Shown here in pieces: positions 58,217 through 64,000 of a stretch of 64,000 nucleotides of DNA (position 1 is the stretch's first letter; every line of letters starts with the position of its first letter). Source of the stretch: Leucobacter komagatae (GTDB lineage Bacteria > Actinomycetota > Actinomycetes > Actinomycetales > Microbacteriaceae); the NCBI RefSeq assembly GCF_006716085.1, contig NZ_VFON01000001.1, positions 124,001-188,000 on the forward strand. The letters are read 5' to 3'. Made by a program: the position numbers and the translations under genes. The notes below the pieces were generated by a model, which saw nothing but the letters and a program-made list of their open reading frames with translations, ran no database searches and had not been told where the DNA came from.

Positions 58217-59091
58217 TGAGCGGCCCCGTCGTAGGTGAAGAACCCCTCGCCGGTCTTGCGGCCGAATTTGCCGGCCTCGTAGAGGCTCGTGAGGCTCTGC
58301 GAGGGGCCGTCCTCGGGGCGCCCCGACTCGGCCGCCTGTAGTGTTTTGATGTGGTAGTTCACATCGATGCCGGTGAGGTCGAGCAGCGCGAACGGCCCGA
58401 TCGGGTGCCCGAGACCCTTCCGCACCGCAACGTCGATGTCTTCGACGGACGCGATCCCCGCCTCAGCGAGGCTGATCGCCTCGTCGAAGATCGCGGTGAG
58501 CACGCGATTGACGACGAACCCGAAGATCTCCCGGGTGATGTGCACCGGGTGCTTGCCCATTGACGCCGCGAGGGCCATGGCCCGTGCGACGGTCTCCGGC
58601 GCGGTGTGCTCGCCCTCAACGACCTCGACGAGTTCCATGACGAGCGCGGGGTTGAAGAAGTGCATGTTGCAGACGAGCTCCGGGCGCGCGAGCCCCTCCT
58701 TAAGCTTCGAGCTCACGATACTCGAACTGTTCGTCGCAAGGATGCAGTGGGCCGGGGCAAGCAGCTCAAACTCGCGGAACAGCGACTGCTTCGCCTCAAG
58801 CTTCTCGACGATCGCCTCGATCATGAAGTCAGCGCCCGCTGCGGCGCGCTCCAGCGACGTCGTCACGGCGAGGCGCGCGAATGCGGCGTCTGCCTCCTCC
58901 CGCGAGATCCTCCCCTTCGTAACGCGCCGTTCCGCTTGCGTGCGAAGCTCGCCGATCGCCACGTCGAGCCGGTCTGCGTCGATGTCGTACAGGGTGACGT
59001 CGTGCCCGGCGAGCGCGCCAACGAGCGCGATCTGTGAGCCCATTGCGCCACTTCCGCACACCGTGAGAGTGAGGGGGCGTGGATCAGTCAT
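58213..59091 (-). CDS. 3-hydroxyacyl-CoA dehydrogenase
   Basis: A 292-residue NAD-dependent enzyme. It has the dinucleotide motif CGSGAMGSQIALVGALAGHD, the catalytic CNMHFFNPALVMELVEVV with its His, and the C-terminal domain (FGFVVNRVLTAIFDEAISLA; GRKTGEGFFTY). The ATG at 59091 has AAGGA upstream. It oxidises 3-hydroxyacyl-CoA to 3-ketoacyl-CoA, feeding the thiolase. It lies between hydratase and thiolase genes, in beta-oxidation order. Confidence 0.9.
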   Translation of the reverse strand: MTDPRPLTLTVCGSGAMGSQIALVGALAGHDVTLYDIDADRLDVAIGELRTQAERRVTKGRISREEADAAFARLAVTTSLERAAAGADFMIEAIVEKLEAKQSLFREFELLAPAHCILATNSSSIVSSKLKEGLARPELVCNMHFFNPALVMELVEVVEGEHTAPETVARAMALAASMGKHPVHITREIFGFVVNRVLTAIFDEAISLAEAGIASVEDIDVAVRKGLGHPIGPFALLDLTGIDVNYHIKTLQAAESGRPEDGPSQSLTSLYEAGKFGRKTGEGFFTYDGAAQ

Positions 59092-59140
59092 GTGTATCGT
59101 CCTTGATGTTGAAACGGGGGATGGGGGCTGTTGCGGCGCG

Positions 59141-60301
59141 CTAGTCGCACTCGAGTGACAGCGCGATGCCCTGGCCGCCACCGATGCATGCGGTGACGAG
59201 ACCGCGCCGCAGGCCGCGATGGCGCAGCTCGGTGATGAGCTTTGCGATGAGCATCGTGCCGGTGGCGGCGATCGGGTGGCCGTGGGCGATCGCGCCGCCC
59301 ACAACGTTGAGCTTCTCGGGGTCGATCCCGAGCTCGCTTGAGCAGGCTATCGCCTGCACGGCGAACGCCTCGTTGAGCTCGACGAGATCGAAGTCGTCGA
59401 TCGTCATTCCGGTGCGCTCAAGCAGTCGGCGCGTTGCGGGTACGGGGCCGAGCCCCATGAGGTTCGGGTCGACGCCCGCGACCGCCCACCCAGTGATGCG
59501 GGCGAGCGGGGCGAGCCCGCGGGCCGTCGCATCAGCGAGGCTCATGACGACCGTCGCTGCTGCGCCGTCGTTGATGCCTGAAGCGTTGCCCGCGGTCACC
59601 GTGCCGTTCGCTTCGAACACTGGCTTCAGCCGCGCGAGGCCCTCAGCTGTCGTATCCGGGCGCGGGTGCTCGTCGCGCGTGAAGAGCGTGCCGTCTGCGA
59701 GGGGCACCGCGATGAGGTGCTCATCGAACGCGTTGCGTGCGACGGCCGCGGCCATGCGCTTCTGGCTTTCGAGCGCGAAACGGTCTTGCTCGTCTCGTGT
59801 CACGCCGTACGCTCGGGCAATGTTCTCGGCCGTGATCCCCATCGGCGGGTCGCCCGCCTCGCGAGGGGCGAGTTCGCGCCGCAGGAAGCTCGGGGGCGAG
59901 GCGGGGAAGGGGCGCTGGCTGCGCTCAAGGAGAAACGGTTCGCGCGACATGCTTTCGGCGCCGCCCGCGACGAACACGCCGCCCTCTGCCACGACGCCCT
60001 GGGCTGCGAGGGCGACCGTGTTGATACCTGAGCCGCACTGCCGGTCGACTGTCACGCCGGGCACAGTCTCGCCGAGGCCGGCGTGCAGCGCCGCAACCCG
60101 GGCAACGTTGCCCTGGTGAGACAGGGTATTTCCAAAGATCACGTCGGTGATGTCTGCGGGATACAGCTGGGCGCGGCGCACGGCCTCAGCGATCACGAGC
60201 CCGCCGAGCTCCGAGGCTTCGTGCCCAGCGAGGGCGCCCGCGCGGCGCCCAATCGGGGTGCGTACGGCGGAGACGATGACGGGTGTGCGGGCGTCACTCA
60301 T
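59141..60301 (-). CDS. Acetyl-CoA C-acyltransferase (thiolase)
   Basis: A 386-residue thiolase splitting 3-ketoacyl-CoA to acetyl-CoA and a shorter acyl-CoA. The nucleophile is Cys89 in VDRQCGSGINTVALAAQG; the C-terminal active site has NVVGGAIAHGHPIAATGT (His) and TACIGGGQGIAL (second Cys). The ATG overlaps the alcohol dehydrogenase stop by four bases. The dehydrogenase follows 49 bases later. It closes the core beta-oxidation set of the cluster. Confidence 0.91.
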   Translation of the reverse strand: MSDARTPVIVSAVRTPIGRRAGALAGHEASELGGLVIAEAVRRAQLYPADITDVIFGNTLSHQGNVARVAALHAGLGETVPGVTVDRQCGSGINTVALAAQGVVAEGGVFVAGGAESMSREPFLLERSQRPFPASPPSFLRRELAPREAGDPPMGITAENIARAYGVTRDEQDRFALESQKRMAAAVARNAFDEHLIAVPLADGTLFTRDEHPRPDTTAEGLARLKPVFEANGTVTAGNASGINDGAAATVVMSLADATARGLAPLARITGWAVAGVDPNLMGLGPVPATRRLLERTGMTIDDFDLVELNEAFAVQAIACSSELGIDPEKLNVVGGAIAHGHPIAATGTMLIAKLITELRHRGLRRGLVTACIGGGQGIALSLECD

Positions 60302-61431
60302 GCTGCTGCTCCGTTCTGGGGCGTCTCGGGGAATCGGATAATTTGCCGCAGCGCCTTGCCCTCAGCGAGCAGGTCCATTGCCACGTTGAGGTCGGTGAGT
60401 TCGATGTACGAGGAGACGAGCCGTTCGAGCGGTAGTCGGCCCGCGCGCCACAGGTCGGCGAAGATCGGAATGTCGCGCTCGGGAATTGCTGATCCGAGGT
60501 AGCAACCCGAGACCGTGCGGGCCTCAGCAACGAGCCCGAGCGGCGTTAGCGAGATGCGCGCGTCGGGGTGTGGCAGCCCAACCGAGATGGTGCGGCCGCC
60601 CGCCGCGGTGAGGCTGATCGCCGTCTCAAGCGCCTGCGGGTGCCCCGCGGCCTCGATGACGCACGCGGCGCGCACCCCCTCGGCAACGGCCTCCTCGGGG
60701 GAGTAGGCTCCAGCGGCCCCAAGCTCCCGCGCGAGCGCGCGCTTCTCTGGCGAGAGGTCGACGCCGTAGACGGGGCCGAGCCCGAGCGCGACCGCGGTGA
60801 TGAGGGCGGCCATGCCCACCCCGCCGAGCCCAACGACGACGGTCGCGTCGCCCGCTGCAAGCTGCCCCTCGTTCAGCACTGCGCCGCCCCCGGTGAGTAC
60901 CGCGCAGCCGAGCAGCGCCGCGATCTCGGGAGGCACGTCGTGCGGCACACGCACCACGGAGCGGACGTCGACGACGGCGTGGGTCGCGAAGCCAGAGACG
61001 CCGAGGTGGTGGAACACGGGCTCACCCTCGCGGGCGAGTTTTACGCTGCCGTCGAAGAGCGTTCCGGCGTTGTTCGACTCGGTGCCGGGCGCGCACGGTA
61101 GCTTGCCGCCCGATGCGCAGCCGTCGCACTCGCCGCAGCGGGGGAGGAACGTGAGTACGACGCGATCGCCGATGCCGTACCCCTCCACGCCGTCGCCGAG
61201 CGCCTCAACGATGCCGGCGGCCTCGTGCCCGAGGAGCATCGGGGTTGGGCGGCGACGGTTCCCATCGACGACGGAGAGGTCCGAGTGGCACACGCCCGCG
61301 GCTTCGATCCGCACGAGGATCTGCGAGGGGCCCGGGGTGCCGAGCTCGAGCTCGCCGACGGTGATGGGCAGGCTGCCAGAGAACGGCCGCTCTGCGTCGC
61401 AGGTCTCGAGAACCGCGCCTGTGATCTTCAC
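60298..61431 (-). CDS. Zinc-dependent alcohol dehydrogenase
   Basis: A 377-residue MDR-family enzyme. Catalytic zinc ligands are Cys48 (AAGVCHSDLS) and His68-Glu69 (LLGHEAAG). The structural zinc loop is CGECDGCASGGKLPC (Cys98, 101, 104 and 112). The cofactor motif VVGLGGVGMAALITAVALGL binds NAD. It is the first gene of the long leftward cluster, divergent from a GAF/PucR-type regulator, and would oxidise an alcohol to aldehyde at the head of the pathway. It resembles aryl or S-(hydroxymethyl)-thiol alcohol dehydrogenases. Confidence 0.88.
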   Translation of the reverse strand: MKITGAVLETCDAERPFSGSLPITVGELELGTPGPSQILVRIEAAGVCHSDLSVVDGNRRRPTPMLLGHEAAGIVEALGDGVEGYGIGDRVVLTFLPRCGECDGCASGGKLPCAPGTESNNAGTLFDGSVKLAREGEPVFHHLGVSGFATHAVVDVRSVVRVPHDVPPEIAALLGCAVLTGGGAVLNEGQLAAGDATVVVGLGGVGMAALITAVALGLGPVYGVDLSPEKRALARELGAAGAYSPEEAVAEGVRAACVIEAAGHPQALETAISLTAAGGRTISVGLPHPDARISLTPLGLVAEARTVSGCYLGSAIPERDIPIFADLWRAGRLPLERLVSSYIELTDLNVAMDLLAEGKALRQIIRFPETPQNGAAA

Positions 61432-61505
61432 GTGTTACCTCTTCGTATGTTGCCGTGGGTGCAATTCAGCATGCCAGCGGGGCGAGTTTCTCGCTATGTG
61501 GCTGG

Positions 61506-61543
61506 TTGCCATGATGGAATCTTGGATGTGTATGCTTGCCACA
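61506..61543 (+). promoter_or_regulatory. Candidate leaderless promoter of the GAF/PucR regulator
   Basis: TTGCCA (61506) and TATGCT (61531) are spaced 19 bases apart and the ATG at 61543 begins six bases after the second box. No ribosome-binding site precedes that ATG. A leaderless transcript starting at or near the ATG is a good fit but is unproven. Confidence 0.4.
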
Positions 61544-63417
61544 TGATCGATGCTGATTCGTCGCCGCTTCTCGCGGTACTCACCGCGCTCGAATCGAACG
61601 GACCGGGCGAACTCTTCGAGCGCGAGCTCGACGCCGCTTCCGTCGCTCGAGCGCTCACGCCCGGGGAAGCGGAGCTGCTGCGGCGCATCGATGCGAACCT
61701 CGTGCGGGGTAGGCGGCGTGAGAGCCTGCTGCGGGTGCTGCTCGAAACCACGACCGACCTCGTCGCGATCACTGACTTCGACGCGATGCTGCAGGCAATC
61801 GTTCGACGCACACGCATGCTGCTTGGGAGCGACATGGCGTACATCAGCCTGAACGACTATGACGCTCGCGAAACCTTTGTGCACACGACCGATGGCGTGG
61901 CAACCGAGGCGTACCGCAACATTCGAATGGAGCTCGGCTCGGGCGTGCTTGGAAAGATTGCGGCGGGAACGGGGTCGGCTCAGGCGCTCGACTACATCGG
62001 TGACCCCGACATCATCCACGTCGCTGAGATCGACCAGACCGTCGAGCTCGAGGGCGTCCGATCGATCATGGGCGCGCCCCTACTCCGCGACGGCGTGCTG
62101 CTCGGAGCGCTGCTCGTTGCCGAGCGCTATCAGCGGCGGTACACGGCTGAGGAGGTGTGGCTTGTCGAGTCGATGAGCGCCCTCGCCTGCGTCGCGCTCT
62201 CGAACGCGCGGCTGATTGGCGACATGAAGGCCGCGTTGGCTGAGCGCGACCGCTTTCAGGGGCGCTTGGAGGTCGAACGGAGCCGGCTCGCGAACGAACA
62301 GGAGTTCGAGCGCGCCCTCGTGGACTGCGCCGTGAGCGACGACCCGTACGGGCGGCTGCTGACGATCTTGCGCGAGCAGCGCGGCGGCGGCATCTGGCTG
62401 CTCGACGACATCGGCCGACCGCTCCGCGGGGACGGCCCGCTACCCCTCGGCGAGGCCGCGGTCGAGAAGGCGCTCACCCGCGCCAGGTTGAGCGGGGATG
62501 TCGAGGTACTGGCCGACGCGGCGGGCGAGCGGCTCTCGCTGCTCTCGGTTGGGGCAGCCGCGCGCAGTCTTGGCGGGATCCTCGTCTCGGGGGAGGCCAC
62601 GGATGACGCGGAGCGGGTGCTGCGCCGTTCCGGGGTGATGCTCAGCGTCATGCGGCTCATGGACGAGAGCAGTCGCGAGGAGAGCGTGAAGGCGCAAAGT
62701 GAGCTCGTCCACTCCCTCCTGCTGCCCGAGGCCAGCTTCGAACCGGTCGCGCTGCAGCGCGCCGCGCGATTCGGGCTCGCCCCCGGCGACGAAGTCCACG
62801 TGCATGTTGTCGCGGCCGACAACAGCGCGGCGCTCGTCGCCGACGCGCTGCGCGCGCATCTTGGGGGGACGGGGGTCGTCGCGGAGTACGCGGGCCACGC
62901 GGTCGTGCTGCGCGCTGACAACGTCGGTGAGCAGCTCGTGCAGGCGCTCGCGCGGAAGCAGATCGCGGCGACTGTCGGCGTCGAGCGCGCGGCCGAGCTC
63001 GTGGGGTCGCTCAGCGACGCGCATCGCGCGGCCGCTGCAACGCTCTCCGCGATGATCGCACTCGAGCTTGTTGGGCAGGCGGCGACGAGTGCTGAACTCG
63101 GCACCGTTGGCATGCTCATGACATCGGCGAGCCCGGCGCAGGTGCGCTCGATCGTGGCAGTAGAGCTCGCGCCCGTGCTCGACTACGATGCCGCGCGAGG
63201 AACTGAGCTCGTCGAGACGCTGTGGGTGTTCTTCGGGAGCGACCGCCACCAGGCGCGCACCGCGCAGCTGCTCCACGTGCACCCGAACACGCTACGCCAG
63301 CGCCTTGAACGGGTGGGGGCGCTGCTCGGCGACGACTGGCAGTCGGCGAGGCGCAGCTCGATGATCTTTCTCGCGCTGCAGCTCCATCGCCTACGCGAGT
63401 CGGTCGACGAGCGCTGA
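61543..63417 (+). CDS. GAF-domain PucR/CdaR-type transcriptional regulator
   Basis: A 624-residue regulator from the ATG at 61543. Residues about 55-210 form a GAF sensor (LLGSDMAYISLNDYDARETF; IMGAPLLRDGVLLGALLVAE). A middle region of about 300 residues with weak GAF-like parts follows, then the PucR-type helix-turn-helix at the C-terminus (LVETLWVFFGSDRHQARTAQ, then LLHVHPNTLRQRLERVGALL). It is divergent from the alcohol dehydrogenase gene and likely activates the whole leftward catabolic cluster when an aromatic or alcohol-type effector binds (effector inferred). Confidence 0.83.
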   Translation: MIDADSSPLLAVLTALESNGPGELFERELDAASVARALTPGEAELLRRIDANLVRGRRRESLLRVLLETTTDLVAITDFDAMLQAIVRRTRMLLGSDMAYISLNDYDARETFVHTTDGVATEAYRNIRMELGSGVLGKIAAGTGSAQALDYIGDPDIIHVAEIDQTVELEGVRSIMGAPLLRDGVLLGALLVAERYQRRYTAEEVWLVESMSALACVALSNARLIGDMKAALAERDRFQGRLEVERSRLANEQEFERALVDCAVSDDPYGRLLTILREQRGGGIWLLDDIGRPLRGDGPLPLGEAAVEKALTRARLSGDVEVLADAAGERLSLLSVGAAARSLGGILVSGEATDDAERVLRRSGVMLSVMRLMDESSREESVKAQSELVHSLLLPEASFEPVALQRAARFGLAPGDEVHVHVVAADNSAALVADALRAHLGGTGVVAEYAGHAVVLRADNVGEQLVQALARKQIAATVGVERAAELVGSLSDAHRAAAATLSAMIALELVGQAATSAELGTVGMLMTSASPAQVRSIVAVELAPVLDYDAARGTELVETLWVFFGSDRHQARTAQLLHVHPNTLRQRLERVGALLGDDWQSARRSSMIFLALQLHRLRESVDER

Positions 63418-64000
63418 CGCCGCCGCCTCGGTGGCGCGCGCGAGCTCGGGGTCGAGAGCGAGCCTGGTGCGACGCTCGAGGAGGTCTGCGGCGGTGTCCG
63501 CGCCCTCCGCGAGAATTCCGAAGGCCAGCTCGGCGAGCGTGACCCCTGCGCCGGGCGCGACCTCCTCTGCGAGCTCCGGGTCTGCCGCCGCGAGATCTGC
63601 CACGCGCTCGGCCTCCCAGCCGTAGACACGGGCGAGCCTGCGGGCGACCTCGCGGTCAGGGTCGGCGCCCGGCCAGCGTGCGGCGGCGACCCGAGCCGAC
63701 GCGGTCCCTGCCGCACCCGGTGAAGGGCGCTCGCGGGCCGACACCGCGGCCCGGGCCCCCGGCTCGGTTCCCGGTGAGCCCAAGAGCGGCACACGCTTGG
63801 TGACTGCCGGCCGGTGCCGCGGATCCTCCCCGAACCTCCGCACGGCGGCGTCGACCGCGTCTTCGGCCATGCGGCGGTACACGGTGAGCTTGCCGCCCGT
63901 CACCGTGATCGGGGCGCCGGGGGTATCGAGCACCAGGTGCTGGCGCGATACCGCGGCCGATGGCCGCTCGGCGCCGTGCCCGCGCGGGACGGCCCGGATG
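63391..64000 (-). CDS. glpD: Glycerol-3-phosphate dehydrogenase, C-terminal part (partial)
   Basis: The frame is open to the window end, so the start lies beyond 64000. The visible 203 or so residues include SRQHLVLDTPGAPITVTGGK followed by LTVYRRMAEDAVDAAV, the GlpD C-terminal signature (TGGKLTTYR), then the helical cap domain. GlpD oxidises glycerol 3-phosphate to dihydroxyacetone phosphate with FAD at the membrane. The linker near residue 75 (REPSPGAAGTASARVAAARW-like) is longer and Ala-rich. Its 3' end overlaps the convergent regulator gene by 27 bases. Confidence 0.85.
   Translation of the reverse strand, partial: IRAVPRGHGAERPSAAVSRQHLVLDTPGAPITVTGGKLTVYRRMAEDAVDAAVRRFGEDPRHRPAVTKRVPLLGSPGTEPGARAAVSARERPSPGAAGTASARVAAARWPGADPDREVARRLARVYGWEAERVADLAAADPELAEEVAPGAGVTLAELAFGILAEGADTAADLLERRTRLALDPELARATEAAASALVDRLA

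Noticed and set aside
1..64000. CRISPR arrays, tRNA or rRNA genes
   Set aside because: No regularly spaced repeats and no tRNA- or rRNA-like sequence were noticed by eye; tRNAscan-SE and a repeat finder would settle this.

Overview
The window is high-G+C DNA (about two thirds G+C in most of it) with short intergenic gaps, frequent GTG starts, 4-base ATGA/GTGA gene overlaps, Tat and lipoprotein signals and a class-E-sortase-like wall anchor. This fits a high-G+C Gram-positive actinobacterium. The gene style suggests Microbacteriaceae, possibly Leucobacter, which is an inference and not a database result. No rRNA, tRNA or CRISPR array was seen.

Layout. (1) 1-5528: end of a membrane-anchored surface protein, then a coupled cluster of methyltransferase, NitT/TauT-like ABC importer (binding lipoprotein, permease, ATPase), Crp/Fnr regulator and cupin. 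(2) 5593-13732: a long hairpin, a 3-hydroxyacyl-CoA dehydrogenase-like enzyme divergent from a TetR regulator, NAD(P)HX dehydratase, alpha/beta hydrolase, and a TetR-controlled MFS / acyl-CoA ligase / hotdog operon with a perfect operator palindrome. (3) 13752-22852: an iron-siderophore region with two siderophore-interacting flavoreductases, a siderophore-binding lipoprotein, three AraC regulators, two probable iron boxes and a heterodimeric ABC pair whose ATP sites have decayed in a complementary way (a split IrtAB-like arrangement). (4) 22853-24334: a wall protein with two SHIRT-like domains. (5) 24477-27600: a persulfide/sulfur-stress regulon (rhodanese, MBL-rhodanese, thioredoxin, two Cys-rich mini-proteins) divergent from a CstR-like repressor, with twin perfect operator palindromes between them.

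(6) 27618-35391: an accessory region. It has a decayed YefM-YoeB module, a NatAB-like exporter, an intact ribbon-helix-helix/toxin pair, a 1061-residue reverse transcriptase-nitrilase protein matching the DRT type 1 (UG1) anti-phage family, and an IS5-type transposase relic. Base composition in the reverse transcriptase gene falls to about half G+C. (7) 34813-39150: MarR regulator, polar amino-acid ABC importer and aldo/keto reductase, also of lower G+C, ended by a strong terminator.

(8) 39363-46431: acyl-CoA ligases, LuxR-GAF regulator, acyl-CoA dehydrogenase and enoyl-CoA hydratase. (9) 46543-50754: a five-gene overlapping PhnD-PhnC-PhnE-phosphatase-TetR operon facing a small XRE regulator. 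(10) 50882-51778: a glutamate/aspartate racemase homologue in which both catalytic cysteines are serines. (11) 51753-61431: a large leftward beta-oxidation-type catabolic cluster (thioesterases, ligase, hydratases, dehydrogenase, thiolase, alcohol dehydrogenase and a sodium:solute symporter with a small membrane partner), divergent from a GAF/PucR-type regulator. The window ends inside glycerol-3-phosphate dehydrogenase.

The strongest candidates for unusual biology are the RT-nitrilase gene with its flanks, the CstR-type regulon with its duplicated Cys-rich mini-proteins, the split SIP-ABC-ABC siderophore importer, and the cysteine-less racemase homologue.
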